From Variovorax brevis (GTDB lineage: Bacteria > Pseudomonadota > Gammaproteobacteria > Burkholderiales > Burkholderiaceae_C), in assembly GCF_030317105.1 (NCBI RefSeq), contig NZ_JASZYG010000007.1, positions 372,001 to 436,000 on the forward strand: a stretch of DNA of 64,000 bases, read 5' to 3'. Made by a program: the position numbers and the translations under genes. This document shows positions 8,300 through 17,208 of the stretch, piece after piece. Within the stretch, counting starts at the first letter, position 1; the number at the start of each line of letters is the position of its first letter. Below the pieces are notes generated by a model that saw only the letters and a program-made list of their open reading frames with translations, was not told the DNA's origin and did not search any database.

Positions 8300-9283
8300 G
8301 TGACCCCATCCGAAACCAAAGCCATCGTGACGCTGAGCCTGCTGGCCGCCTTCGTCGATGGCGACAAGCACGAGCGCGAGCGCGCCGAGATCAAGCGCAT
8401 TGCTGAAGGCTTGTCGCAGGCCGACGGCGTGCATCTGCCGACGCTCTATCAGGACGTGCTGATGAAGCGCGTGTCGCTCTCCTCCGTGGCCGCGGACCTG
8501 CAAGGCACGGACGCCAGGCAACTGGCCTATGAGATGGCGGTGTGCGTGTGCGATGCCGATGGCACGCAGTCCGAACCGGAGCGCAAGTTCCTGGCGGAAG
8601 TGCGCAGCACGCTGGGCCTCGACGCCGCGGCATCGACAGCGTTTGCGCAGCAGGCGGAGGCGATCGCCGCGGTGCCGCTGACGCCGGCGGTCGTTGCGGC
8701 GGCAACGCCTTCCGTCGTGACGGCGGCGCCTTCGGCCGCTGCGCCGGTCGCACCGGTCAACGCGGTGAACGAGGCCGAACTCGACCAGGCCATCCTCAAC
8801 GCGGCCATCCTCAACGGCGCACTGGAACTGCTGCCCGAAACGCTCTCGACCATGGCCATCATTCCGCTGCAGATGAAGCTGGTCTACCGCATCGGCCAGG
8901 CGCACGGCTACGAGCTCGACACCGGCCACGTGAAGGACTTCCTGGCTACGGTCGGTGTCGGCTTGACGTCGCAGTATCTCGAGCAGGCCGGACGCAAGCT
9001 GCTGGGCGGCCTGTTGGGGAAGATCGGCGGCGGACTGCTTCGCGGTGTCGGCAACCAGGCCGTCAGCTCGGGACTGAGCTTTGCGACCACCTATGCGCTG
9101 GGCCACGTCGCCAAGCGCTACTACGCCGGCGGCCGAACGTTGTCGACGCAGATGCTGAAGGACGCCTACGCGAGCGTGACGCAGGAGGCGCAAGGCCTTC
9201 AGGCGCGCTACCTGCCCGCGATGCAGGAGAAGGCGCGCACGCTGGACGCGAGCAAGATCCTGTCGATGGTTCGCGGCGCATAA
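8300..9283 (+). CDS. TerB-like plus DUF697-like (YcjF-type) protein
   Basis: 327 residues from a GTG at 8300 with GGAG upstream. Residues about 1-115 form an all-helical TerB-like fold (AAFVDGDKHERERAEIKRIAEGL, then a second VCDADGTQSEPERKFLAEV with the same acidic D-G-x-x-x-x-E pattern). After an Ala/Pro/Val-rich linker (about 120-155) comes a C-terminal DUF697-like region (LLPETLSTMAIIPLQMKLVYRIGQAHGYEL ... GGGLLRGVGNQ) with a glycine-rich hydrophobic segment. DUF697 is found in YcjF and GTPase-linked stress proteins. The TerB-like domain is linked to metal sensing or membrane stress. The function here is unknown. It is not next to the ter-type operon near 39-44 kb. Confidence 0.75.
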   Translation: MTPSETKAIVTLSLLAAFVDGDKHERERAEIKRIAEGLSQADGVHLPTLYQDVLMKRVSLSSVAADLQGTDARQLAYEMAVCVCDADGTQSEPERKFLAEVRSTLGLDAAASTAFAQQAEAIAAVPLTPAVVAAATPSVVTAAPSAAAPVAPVNAVNEAELDQAILNAAILNGALELLPETLSTMAIIPLQMKLVYRIGQAHGYELDTGHVKDFLATVGVGLTSQYLEQAGRKLLGGLLGKIGGGLLRGVGNQAVSSGLSFATTYALGHVAKRYYAGGRTLSTQMLKDAYASVTQEAQGLQARYLPAMQEKARTLDASKILSMVRGA

Positions 9284-9699
9284 GGTGGGGATAGTCCGTC
9301 TCGGCGAGAGCCGAAACGGGTTCGCTGCGCACAAAGAACAAGCCGCGCGTGCGGCCGCGCAGGGGCTCCCCGGCAAGGGCGGGTGCCCCGATCAGCAAAG
9401 GCTTTGAAGCCTTGCATGCCGACTCATTTCACACGGCGCGATTTCGGCGTTCCGGCAGCAAATCGAACCGCTTGAGCGCCATCCCCGGCGTTCCCCCAAA
9501 ACGTAAACGAACGTAAATCTACGGGTTAACCCCCATCAGATTTGGCCTTTACGCGCCTATTCTTCGTCCATCGTTTCACAAATAAAACGCTGTTTCTTTA
9601 GTGAAACGTCGAAGCAGCAGATCGAAGCAGGTTCCAGCGCCCCGGACTCCTTCAGATCGGCGCCCAGTCCGCATCTTTTTTTCGCACAAGAAGCACACC
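9284..9699. promoter_or_regulatory. 416-bp control region upstream of the catabolic cluster
   Basis: No gene is supported here. A 7-bp-arm palindrome lies at 9398-9413 (AAGGCTT-tg-AAGCCTT), possibly part of the end of the upstream gene. ACGTAAA is repeated one helical turn apart at 9501 and 9511. An inverted repeat with perfect 8-bp arms CGTTTCAC (9572-9579) and GTGAAACG (9601-9608) follows, in an AT-rich section. The last is a candidate operator for the IclR regulator encoded at 12982. An open frame from a GTG at 9601 runs into the Bug gene but lacks a signal peptide at its start. Confidence 0.45.
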
Positions 9700-10680
9700 A
9701 TGATGAAGCACTCTCGTCGACAGGTTCTCGCTCTGGCGTTGTCCGCAGCCGCAGCCTGTTCCACTGCACCGGCCTGGGCCCAGGCCTACCCCGCCAAGCC
9801 CATCACGATCGTGGTGGCCTATCCGGCCGGCGGCGACACCGACGCGCTGGCGCGGGTGTTCGGCGAAAAGCTGTCGGCGCGCATCGGACAGCCCGTGGTC
9901 ATCGACAACCGTCCCGGCGCCAGCGGCGTGATCGGCTCGGCATTCGTCGCCAAGGCACCCGCCGACGGCTACACGCTGCTGCTGGCGCCCAGCACCTTCT
10001 CGATTGCGCAACTGGTGCTCAAGACCAACGGCTCGGGCTACGACGTGCTCAACGGCTTCACGCCCATCATCGAAACCGGCACGCTGCCGCTGTTCCTCGT
10101 GGCGGGCGCGGGCGCCAACATGAAGTCCTTCAAGGACGTGACCGCCGCAGCGAAGGCGCAGCAACTGTCCTATGCCAGCCCCGGCAGCGGATCGCCCATG
10201 CACATCCTGGGCGAACTGGTGAACAAGGCAGCCGGCATCGAACTGCGCCAGGTTCCCTATCGCGGCGTGGCACCCGCGGTGAACGACGTACTCGGCGGCC
10301 ACCTGCCACTCACCTACATGACGCTCGGCCCCGTCGCGCCCTACATCCCCGGCGGCAAGATGGTCCCACTGGCCGTGGCCGACACCAAGCGCTCGCCGCT
10401 CGCACCCAACGTGCCGACATTTGAAGAGCTGGGCCTGAAGGGCGTGGAAGTCGGCGCATGGCACGGCCTCTTCGGCCCCAAGGGCATGCCGGCCGATGTG
10501 GTGAAGACGCTCAACGGCCACTTCAACGAAATCCTGAAGATGCCCGACGTGGTGTCGCGCATGACCACGCTCGGCGCGATCCCGCTCGGCGGCGCGCCCG
10601 AGGTGCTGGCCAAGACCAACGCCGCCGACTTCGAGCGCTTCGGCAAGGTCATCAAGGAACTGGGCATCCAGGCCGACTGA
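9700..10680 (+). CDS. Bug-family tripartite tricarboxylate transporter substrate-binding protein (1)
   Basis: 326 residues from the ATG at 9700 (a second ATG follows at once). A signal peptide (SRRQVLALALSAAAACSTAPAWAQA) leads into the Bug fold: YPAKPITIVVAYPAGGDTDALAR, then VIDNRPGASGVIGSAFVAKAPADGYT, both hallmark blocks of the family. It binds a carboxylated small molecule in the periplasm. Only 13 bp separate it from the SDR, so it heads the catabolic cluster. No TctA or TctB membrane partner is in the window. The ligand is probably the aromatic growth substrate of this cluster; that is inference from position. Confidence 0.9.
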   Translation: MMKHSRRQVLALALSAAAACSTAPAWAQAYPAKPITIVVAYPAGGDTDALARVFGEKLSARIGQPVVIDNRPGASGVIGSAFVAKAPADGYTLLLAPSTFSIAQLVLKTNGSGYDVLNGFTPIIETGTLPLFLVAGAGANMKSFKDVTAAAKAQQLSYASPGSGSPMHILGELVNKAAGIELRQVPYRGVAPAVNDVLGGHLPLTYMTLGPVAPYIPGGKMVPLAVADTKRSPLAPNVPTFEELGLKGVEVGAWHGLFGPKGMPADVVKTLNGHFNEILKMPDVVSRMTTLGAIPLGGAPEVLAKTNAADFERFGKVIKELGIQAD

Positions 10681-10693
10681 TTCACACAACACC

Positions 10694-11509
10694 ATGACCG
10701 ACGTCAACACCACTCCCGATCCCGCCGCCCTGCAGGCGCTGCTGGCCGAACTGCCCGCCAACCTTTTGGCCGGCCGCCGCGTGCTGGTGACCGGCGCGGC
10801 CCGGGGCCTGGGCCTCGCCTTTGCCAAGTGCATCGCCCAGTCCGGCGCCAGCGTGGTGCTCGCCGACATCCTGGCCGACCTTGCGCACAGCGAAGCGCAA
10901 GCGCTGCGCGATGCGGGCTTCAAGGCCCACGCGGTGGCGGTCGACCTGTGCGATCCGCAATCCATCGACGCTTGCGCCGCGGCTGCCGTCAAGGCGCTCG
11001 GCGGCCTGGACGGGCTGGTCAACAACGCCGCCATCACCAACTCGGGCGGACGTGACGCGCACGCCCTGGACATCGCCACCTGGGACCGCGTGATGGACGT
11101 CAACGTGCGCGGCACCTGGCTCATGAGCCGCGCCTGCCAGCCGGCACTGGCGGCCGCGGGCCGCGGCGCCATCGTCAACCTCGCGTCCGACACGGCCCTG
11201 TGGGGCGCGCCCAACCTGCTCGCCTATGCGTCGAGCAAGGGTGCGGTGATTTCCATGACGCGCTCGCTGGCGCGCGAATGGGGTGGCGACGGCATCACGG
11301 TCAACGCCGTGGCGCCCGGCCTTACGCTGGTCGAGGCCACCGAATACGTGCCCATGGCGCGCCACCAGAAGTATCTGGAAGGCCGCGCCATCCCGCGCGA
11401 ACAGCAGGCGGTCGACGTCTGCGGCGCGGTGCTCTTTTCCCTTTCAAGCCTGTCGCGCTTCGTGACCGGCCAGTTGCTCGCCGTCAACGGCGGCTTCGTG
11501 ATGAACTGA
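10694..11509 (+). CDS. SDR-family oxidoreductase (1)
   Basis: 271 residues, a classical short-chain dehydrogenase. The NAD(P) motif is TGAARGLG (about 34-41), followed by LVNNAAITN and the catalytic Ser (NLASDTALWG) and Tyr/Lys (YASSKG). D in VLADIL after beta-2 suggests NAD preference. The N-terminus is about 30 residues longer than usual. In a Rieske oxygenase cluster the simplest role would be oxidation of a cis-dihydrodiol or an alcohol intermediate; which step is not decidable from sequence. Second gene of the cluster, 24 bp before the cupin gene. Confidence 0.88.
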   Translation: MTDVNTTPDPAALQALLAELPANLLAGRRVLVTGAARGLGLAFAKCIAQSGASVVLADILADLAHSEAQALRDAGFKAHAVAVDLCDPQSIDACAAAAVKALGGLDGLVNNAAITNSGGRDAHALDIATWDRVMDVNVRGTWLMSRACQPALAAAGRGAIVNLASDTALWGAPNLLAYASSKGAVISMTRSLAREWGGDGITVNAVAPGLTLVEATEYVPMARHQKYLEGRAIPREQQAVDVCGAVLFSLSSLSRFVTGQLLAVNGGFVMN

Positions 11510-11533
11510 TTTTTAGCCCCAAGGAGTTTTTCG

Positions 11534-12082
11534 ATGAGCGATTTGTCCGAACAACAAAAGATCGACGCAACGGCCGGCAGCACGCTGTTGCAGCCCGAAG
11601 GCACGAGCCTCGAAGCGTGGATGAACACCCGCATCGCGCGCTACTCGACCCGCAAGTACGACTGGGACGCGCTGAAGTTCCAGGCCGACTACGACCCCAA
11701 GTTCCGCCGTGCGCAGATGCGCTATGTGGGCACCGGCGGCACCGGCGTCGCGAAGGACGTCAACACCGTGCCGGCCGAGAACTTCACCTTCTCGACCATG
11801 GTGATCCCCGCCGGCCATGAAGGCCCGCCGCACCTGCACACCGACGTGGAAGAAGTGTTCTTCCTCATCCGCGGCAAGCTCAAGGTCGTCATCGAGAAAG
11901 ACGGCGAGCGCTTCGAGACCATCATGACCGACCGCGACCTGATCTCGGTGCCGCCCGGCGTGTACCGCGAAGAGATCAACATCGGCGACGAAGACGCGCT
12001 GATGTGCGTGATGCTCGGCGCGCAGAAGCCGGTCACGCCGACCTATCCCGCGGACCATCCGCTGGCCAAGATCAAGCGCTGA
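11534..12082 (+). CDS. Cupin-domain protein
   Basis: 182 residues with an AAGGAG ribosome site. The single conserved cupin barrel has metal ligands in motif 1 (GPPHLHTDVEEVFFLIRGKL: two His and a Glu) and a second motif around DLISVPPGVYREEIN, in which the usual third His is replaced (PPGVYRE). The N-terminal 80 residues are an extension without a known domain. It could be a small dioxygenase, an isomerase or a binding protein. Its place between the SDR and the alpha/beta hydrolase suggests an enzymatic step on a pathway intermediate, but I cannot name it. Confidence 0.8.
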   Translation: MSDLSEQQKIDATAGSTLLQPEGTSLEAWMNTRIARYSTRKYDWDALKFQADYDPKFRRAQMRYVGTGGTGVAKDVNTVPAENFTFSTMVIPAGHEGPPHLHTDVEEVFFLIRGKLKVVIEKDGERFETIMTDRDLISVPPGVYREEINIGDEDALMCVMLGAQKPVTPTYPADHPLAKIKR

Positions 12083-12093
12083 GCGAGGCTGAG

Positions 12094-12966
12094 ATGAACG
12101 ACGCCGCCGTGAACCCACCATCCGCACTTGCGCCTTCGGAACTGGCACGCCTGGATGCGCGCTTTCCGGCGCGCAAGCTGCCGGTGCGCGGCGGCGCGGT
12201 CGTCAGCATTCGCGAATGCGGCAGCGGGCCGGCCATCGTGTGCCTGCACGGCATCGGATCGGGCGCGGCTTCGTGGCTCGACACGGCCTTGCTGCTCGAA
12301 GCCAATGCGCGCGTCATCGCCTGGGACGCACCGGGCTACGGGGATTCCACGCCGCTCGACGCCAAGGTGCCCACGGCCGCGGACTATGCGGACCGCCTGC
12401 ATGCGCTCGTCGATGCACTGGCCCTGGATTCTTTCGTGCTCGTCGGGCATTCGCTGGGCGCCATCACCGCGGGTCGTGCGGCGCGCACGGATTCGCCGCT
12501 CGCCGCACGCATCAAGCAACTGTTGCTCATCAGCCCCGCGAGCGGCTACGGCGCAGCAGCGCGCACCGACGCCGGTGTGCGGGTTCGCGCGCAGCGCTTC
12601 GCCACGCTGGAAGAGATCGGCATTGCCGGCATGGCCGCGCAGGCCCACGCCCGGCTGCTGTCCGCCAATGCGAGCGAATCGGCACGCCAATGGGTTCGCT
12701 GGAACATGGCCCGCCTCAATGAAGCGGGCTACAGCCAGGCGGTGGAACTGCTCTGCGGCGCCGATTTGCTGGCCGACCTGCCGCCCCCCATGCCGGTGCG
12801 CGTGGCCTGCGGTGCGCTCGACGTCGTCACCACGCCGCAGTCGTGCCGCGAAGTCGCCACGCAATGCGGCGTGAAGCTCGAGCTCATCGAAAAAGCCGGC
12901 CACGCCAGCTACGTCGAACAACCGCAAGCCGTCGCCGCACTCCTGCGCGGCGTGCTTGCCGCATAA
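12094..12966 (+). CDS. Alpha/beta-fold hydrolase
   Basis: 290 residues from the ATG at 12094, 11 bp after the cupin stop. The oxyanion block is VCLHGIGSG, the nucleophile elbow VLVGHSLGAITAG (Ser of GHSLG), the acid lies near ACGALDVVTTP and the catalytic His is in AGHASYVEQP. The overall layout resembles meta-cleavage-product hydrolases and enol-lactone hydrolases (PcaD, MhpC-like). Since the cluster also encodes a type I extradiol-like enzyme, C-C bond hydrolysis of a ring-cleavage product is a reasonable guess, with simple ester or lactone hydrolysis as the alternative. Confidence 0.87.
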   Translation: MNDAAVNPPSALAPSELARLDARFPARKLPVRGGAVVSIRECGSGPAIVCLHGIGSGAASWLDTALLLEANARVIAWDAPGYGDSTPLDAKVPTAADYADRLHALVDALALDSFVLVGHSLGAITAGRAARTDSPLAARIKQLLLISPASGYGAAARTDAGVRVRAQRFATLEEIGIAGMAAQAHARLLSANASESARQWVRWNMARLNEAGYSQAVELLCGADLLADLPPPMPVRVACGALDVVTTPQSCREVATQCGVKLELIEKAGHASYVEQPQAVAALLRGVLAA

Positions 12967-12981
12967 GAAAAGAAAGACACC

Positions 12982-13812
12982 ATGACGAACGAAGTGATCG
13001 AAGAAGGCGCAGATCGCTACAACGTGCCCGCGCTCGAACGCGGCCTGCGCGTGCTGTGCGAATTCAGCCGCGAGAACCGCACGCTCTCCGCACCCGAACT
13101 CTCGCGCCGCTTCGACCTGCCGCGCTCGACCGTGTTCCGCCTGCTCACCACGCTGGAGAACATGGGCTTCGTCGAGAAGACCGAAGGCGGTCGCGACTAT
13201 CGCCTGGGCCTGGCGGTGCTGCGCCTTGGCTTCGAATACCTGGCCTCGCTGGAGCTCACGCAACTGGGCACGCCCTTGCTGCAGCGCCTGTCGGAAGAGC
13301 TGCACACGCCCTGCAACCTGGTCGTGCGCGACGGCCGCTCCATCGTGTACGTGGCCAAGGTGTCTCCGCCTTCGGTGTTCATGAGTGCGGTGACGGTGGG
13401 TACGCGCTTGCCGGCCCACGCCACGGTGCTCGGCCGCGTCCTGCTGGAAGACCTGACGCTGGTGCAACTGCGCGCGCTGTTCCCGGAAGACAAGCTCGAG
13501 ACCTTCTCGCCGAGCACACCGAAGACGGTCAACGAACTCTTCGACATGGTGCAGGCCGACCGCCAGCGCGGCTATGTGCTGGGCGAGGGCTTTTTCGAAT
13601 CGAACATCTCCAGCATCGCGGCGCCGGTGCGCGACCACAGCGGCCACATCGTCGCGGCGCTGGGCACGACGATCACCGCCGACCACATCGAGGCGAGCCA
13701 GATCGACGCGATGGTGCAGCGCGTGCGCGACACCGCCGATGCGATCTCGGGCCTTCTCAACTATTCGCCCAGCGGCAAGGTGGTGGCACTGCGCGGCGGC
13801 GAGCGCGCCTGA
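12982..13812 (+). CDS. IclR-family transcriptional regulator
   Basis: 276 residues. The N-terminal winged helix includes LERGLRVLCEFSRENRTLSA and RRFDLPRSTVFRLLTTLEN (about residues 15-75), and the C-terminal GAF-like effector domain (about 85-265) contains the family block LPAHATVLGRVLLEDL. IclR proteins in aromatic pathways (PcaU, PobR, PcaR) sense a pathway compound. It is unusual that it sits inside the operon in the same direction, 15 bp after the hydrolase and 20 bp before the second SDR, rather than divergent from it. The inverted repeat at 9572-9608 is a possible target. Confidence 0.9.
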   Translation: MTNEVIEEGADRYNVPALERGLRVLCEFSRENRTLSAPELSRRFDLPRSTVFRLLTTLENMGFVEKTEGGRDYRLGLAVLRLGFEYLASLELTQLGTPLLQRLSEELHTPCNLVVRDGRSIVYVAKVSPPSVFMSAVTVGTRLPAHATVLGRVLLEDLTLVQLRALFPEDKLETFSPSTPKTVNELFDMVQADRQRGYVLGEGFFESNISSIAAPVRDHSGHIVAALGTTITADHIEASQIDAMVQRVRDTADAISGLLNYSPSGKVVALRGGERA

Positions 13813-13832
13813 CCCGCATCGAGGCAACGACC

Positions 13833-14672
13833 ATGAGCACGCCCATCATCTCTTCCACCTTCTTTTCGCCGCATGCGCTGGCAGGCCGCGTCGCCGTGGT
13901 GACCGGCGGTTCGTCCGGCATCGGGCTGGCAACAGTCGAACTGCTGCTCGACTGCGGCGCCGCCGTCGCCCTGTGCGGCCGCAATGCCGAGCGCCTGGAC
14001 AGCGCGGTGGCCGGCCTGCGTGCTGCACGCCCGCAAGCCAGGCTGTTTGCACGCACCTGCGACGTGCTCGACGCCAACGCGGTGCGCAGCTTTGCCGCGC
14101 AATGCGAAGCCGCCCTCGGCCCCGCGTCGATGCTCATCAACAACGCCGGACAGGGCCGCGTCTCCACCTTCGCCGACACCGACGACAAGGCCTGGACCGA
14201 CGAACTGCACCTGAAGTTCTTCTCGGTCATCAACCCGACGCGCGCCTTCCTGCCGCAGCTCACCGCACAGCGCGAGGTGCTCGGCGATGCGGCCATCGTC
14301 TGCGCCAACTCGCTGCTGGCGCGCCAGCCCGAGCCGCACATGGTCGCGACCTCGGCGGCACGTGCCGGCCTGCTGAACCTGGTGCGCTCGATGGCCACCG
14401 AGTTCGCGCCCCAGGGCGTGCGCGTCAACGGCATCCTGATCGGCCTCATCGAATCGGGCCAGTGGCGCCGCCGCTTCGAGGCGCGCGACGACAAGTCGCT
14501 CGACTGGGCGGCGTGGAGCCAACAGCTCGCCCACGACAAACACATTCCGCTGGGTCGCCTGGGGCTTCCGTCCGAAGCCGCGCGCGCGATTCTTTTCCTG
14601 GCCACGCCCCTGTCTTCCTACACAACAGGCAGCCATCTCGATATCTCTGGAGGTCATTCCCGTCATGCGTAA
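13833..14672 (+). CDS. SDR-family protein lacking the Tyr/Lys catalytic pair (2)
   Basis: 279 residues from the ATG at 13833. The cofactor motif is intact (TGGSSGIG, then CGRNAERL, suggesting NADP, and INNAGQG). The active-site region reads CANSLLARQPEPHMVATSAARAG: aligning the following helix (AGLLNLVRSMA) with standard SDRs puts Thr where the catalytic Tyr should be and Arg where Lys should be. The Ser is kept. A subgroup of SDRs with this change exists, and its chemistry differs or is lost. It overlaps the ThDP enzyme gene by 8 bp, so the two are translationally coupled and probably act together. Confidence 0.85.
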   Translation: MSTPIISSTFFSPHALAGRVAVVTGGSSGIGLATVELLLDCGAAVALCGRNAERLDSAVAGLRAARPQARLFARTCDVLDANAVRSFAAQCEAALGPASMLINNAGQGRVSTFADTDDKAWTDELHLKFFSVINPTRAFLPQLTAQREVLGDAAIVCANSLLARQPEPHMVATSAARAGLLNLVRSMATEFAPQGVRVNGILIGLIESGQWRRRFEARDDKSLDWAAWSQQLAHDKHIPLGRLGLPSEAARAILFLATPLSSYTTGSHLDISGGHSRHA

Positions 14673-16374
14673 TTCATCCAACCCCGTGACCGTCGGCGCA
14701 GTCGTCGCGGCTTTTCTCGAACAATGCGGCGTCAAGGCGGCGTTCGGTGTGATCTCGATCCACAACATGCCGATCCTCGATGCCTTTGCACAGCGCGGCG
14801 CGATCCGCTTCGTCTCGGCGCGTGGCGAGGCCGGCGCGGGCAATATGGCCGATGCGTATGCGCGTTCCACGGCCAGCCTGGGCGTGTGCGTCACCAGCAC
14901 CGGCCCGGCGGCAGGCAACATCGCCGGCAGCATGGTCGAAGCATTGACCGCCGGCGCACCCGTGCTGCACATCACGGGCCAGATCGAGACGCCTTATCTC
15001 GACAAGGGCATGTCGTACATCCACGAAGCGCCGGACCAGCTGACGATGCTCAAGGCGGTGTCGAAGGCGGCCTTCCGCGTGCGCAGCGTGGAAACGGTGC
15101 TGGGCACGCTCAAGCGCGCCGTGCAGGTCGCGCTGACGGCGCCCACCGGCCCGGTCAGCGTGGAGATTCCGATCGACATCCAGTCGGCGCTCACCACGAT
15201 GCCCGAAGACCTGTCGCCGCTGCCGGTCGAAGCCGCTGTTCCCTCGGCTGCCGCACTCGATTCGCTGGCGGCGCGGCTTGCGCAAGCCAGGCGCCCGATG
15301 CTGTGGGTGGGCGGCGGTGCGCGCCATGCCGCATCCGCGATCAAGCGCCTGCAGAAGCTGGGCTTCGGCGTGGTCACCACCACGCAGGGCCGCGGCACCG
15401 TGCCGGAAGACGATGCCGGCTCGCTGGGCGCCTACAACATCCAGAAGCCGGTCGAGGCCTTCTATCAAAGCTGCGACGCGATGCTCGTGGTCGGTTCGCG
15501 CCTGCGGGGCAACGAGACGCTCAAATACGAACTCAAGCTGCCGCGCCCGCTCTATCGCATCGATGCCGACGGCGCTGCCGAAGGCCGGGGCTATGCCACC
15601 GAAGCCTTCGTTTGCGGTGACTCGGCGCTGGCCCTCAACGGCCTGGCGGATCGCCTCGAAGCCGCGAAGTACAAGGCCGACCCGGCGCTGCTCAAGGACC
15701 TGCGCGCCGCGCACGACCAGGCAGTCGCCACCCTGCGCGATGGCCTTGGCCCGTACGCCGAGCTGGTTCAGCAGATCCAGGCCGTGGCCGGCCGCAAGTT
15801 CAACTGGGTGCGCGACGTGACCGTGTCCAACAGCACCTGGGGCAACCGCGAACTGCGCGTGTTCGAACCCAGCGCCGGCGTGCACGCCACGGGCGGCGGC
15901 ATCGGCCAGGGCATGCCCATGGCAATCGGCGCGGCCATCGGCGCGACCGAGACGGCATCGGGCCGCAAGACCTTCTGCCTGGCAGGCGACGGCGGTTTCA
16001 TCCTGAACCTGGGCGAGCTCGCCTGCATGGTGCAGGAGCGCGCCGACATGGTGATCGTGCTCATGAACGACAAGAGCTACGGCGTCATCAAGAACATCCA
16101 GGACGCGCAATACGGCGGTCGCCGCTGCTATGCCGAACTGCACACGCCCGACTACGCGCTGCTGTGCAAGTCGCTGGCGCTGCCGCATGCACGCGTGCAG
16201 AGCCTGGAGGAACTGAAGGGCCAACTGGCGGAAGCCGTGGGCACGCCAGGCCCTTTCCTGCTCGAGATCGACATGCTGGCCATCGGCAGCTTCAAGACGA
16301 CCTTTGCAGGCCCGCCGACCAACACCATCACGCAGATTCCGGCGCTCGGCGCGGCGGCAGTCGCTGGCAAGTGA
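14665..16374 (+). CDS. Thiamine-diphosphate-dependent enzyme (acetolactate synthase/decarboxylase superfamily)
   Basis: 569 residues, standard length. Three domains: the PYR domain (about 1-170, with the conserved Glu in SARGEAGAGNMADAYAR), the central domain (about 190-330, RPMLWVGGGARHA) and the PP domain (about 370-545, with the cofactor motif GDGGFILNLGEL ... NDKSYG that binds Mg-ThDP). GGAGG precedes the start and the gene overlaps the SDR stop. Members include 2-oxo-acid decarboxylases (benzoylformate, indolepyruvate, sulfopyruvate) and carboligases. The flanking NadX-like dehydrogenase and ALDH fit a decarboxylase that makes an aldehyde from a 2-oxo acid. The substrate is unknown. Confidence 0.88.
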   Translation: MRNSSNPVTVGAVVAAFLEQCGVKAAFGVISIHNMPILDAFAQRGAIRFVSARGEAGAGNMADAYARSTASLGVCVTSTGPAAGNIAGSMVEALTAGAPVLHITGQIETPYLDKGMSYIHEAPDQLTMLKAVSKAAFRVRSVETVLGTLKRAVQVALTAPTGPVSVEIPIDIQSALTTMPEDLSPLPVEAAVPSAAALDSLAARLAQARRPMLWVGGGARHAASAIKRLQKLGFGVVTTTQGRGTVPEDDAGSLGAYNIQKPVEAFYQSCDAMLVVGSRLRGNETLKYELKLPRPLYRIDADGAAEGRGYATEAFVCGDSALALNGLADRLEAAKYKADPALLKDLRAAHDQAVATLRDGLGPYAELVQQIQAVAGRKFNWVRDVTVSNSTWGNRELRVFEPSAGVHATGGGIGQGMPMAIGAAIGATETASGRKTFCLAGDGGFILNLGELACMVQERADMVIVLMNDKSYGVIKNIQDAQYGGRRCYAELHTPDYALLCKSLALPHARVQSLEELKGQLAEAVGTPGPFLLEIDMLAIGSFKTTFAGPPTNTITQIPALGAAAVAGK

Positions 16375-16384
16375 GCACAGGACC

Positions 16385-17185
16385 ATGTTGAACGTTGCAC
16401 TCATCGGCTGCGGTGCCATCGGCACGGCGATGCTGAAGCTGGTCCAGGACGATGCGTCGCTGGCCGTCGTGGCCATCGTCGTCCCGCCCGAAGGCGTGGC
16501 AGCGGCGCAGGCTGCGGCCCGGACGCTCGCGGCGCGCGCCGAGGTGGTCACGCAAGTGCCCGCCACCGGCATCGACCTGATCGTCGAGACGGCCGGCCAT
16601 GCCGCGATCGGGCAGCACGTGCTGCCGGCGCTGCAGCGCGGCACGCCCTGCGTCGTCGCTTCCGTCGGCGCGCTGTCCGAACGCGGTCTGGCCGAAGCGC
16701 TGGAGCGCGCTGCCGTTGAAGGCCAGACGCAGGTGCAATTGATCGCCGGCGCGATCGGCGCCATCGACGCGCTGGCCGCCGCCCGCGTGGGTGGGCTGGA
16801 CACGGTGCGCTACACCGGCCGGAAGCCGCCGAAGGCCTGGAAGGGCACGCCGGCAGAGCAGGGCCGCGACCTGGACACGCTCACCACCGAAACGGTCATC
16901 TTCGAAGGCAGTGCGCGTGAAGCCGCCTTGCTCTATCCCAAGAACGCGAACGTGGCGGCCACCGTGTCGCTCGCGGGCCTGGGCCTGGACCACACCTATG
17001 TGCGCCTGATCGCCGACCCGGCAGTGGCCGAGAACGTGCACGTCGTCGAGGCCGAAGGCGCCTTTGGCAGCTTCGAGCTGACCATGCGCAACAACCCGCT
17101 GGCGGCCAACCCCAAGACGTCGGCGCTGACGGTCTACAGCGCGGTGCGCGCACTGCGCAATCGCGTCGCCGCCCTGGCCATCTGA
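16385..17185 (+). CDS. L-aspartate dehydrogenase-like protein (NadX family)
   Basis: 266 residues from the ATG at 16385 (AGGA upstream), matching NadX length. The Rossmann motif is VALIGCGAIGTAML (residues 4-17). The family blocks ETAGHAA, GAIGAIDALAAAR, YTGRKPPKAW and YPKNANVAATVSLAGLGLDHT are all present, as is the DUF108-type C-terminus. NadX oxidatively deaminates L-aspartate to iminoaspartate/oxaloacetate with NAD(P). Here it is locked between a ThDP enzyme and an aldehyde dehydrogenase in a catabolic operon, so a role in NAD synthesis is unlikely. Deamination of another amino acid, or imine reduction, is more plausible. The nadA/nadC pair near 63 kb is a separate locus. Confidence 0.85.
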   Translation: MLNVALIGCGAIGTAMLKLVQDDASLAVVAIVVPPEGVAAAQAAARTLAARAEVVTQVPATGIDLIVETAGHAAIGQHVLPALQRGTPCVVASVGALSERGLAEALERAAVEGQTQVQLIAGAIGAIDALAAARVGGLDTVRYTGRKPPKAWKGTPAEQGRDLDTLTTETVIFEGSAREAALLYPKNANVAATVSLAGLGLDHTYVRLIADPAVAENVHVVEAEGAFGSFELTMRNNPLAANPKTSALTVYSAVRALRNRVAALAI

Positions 17186-17208
17186 CAGACAAGAAAACGA
17201 GAGCCCCC

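Noticed and set aside
8300..9283. TerB-like protein as part of the ter-type operon
   Set aside because: It is 30 kb away with unrelated genes between. The TerB-like fold occurs in many non-ter proteins.
14674..16803. 709-codon minus frame opposite the ThDP and NadX-like genes
   Set aside because: It is a shadow ORF crossing two real genes. Its composition is Arg/His-rich without domain signals.
16385..17185. NadX-like protein as the missing partner of nadA and nadC
   Set aside because: It is embedded in the catabolic operon with 10- and 23-bp gaps, 46 kb from nadC. A link to NAD synthesis has no positional support.
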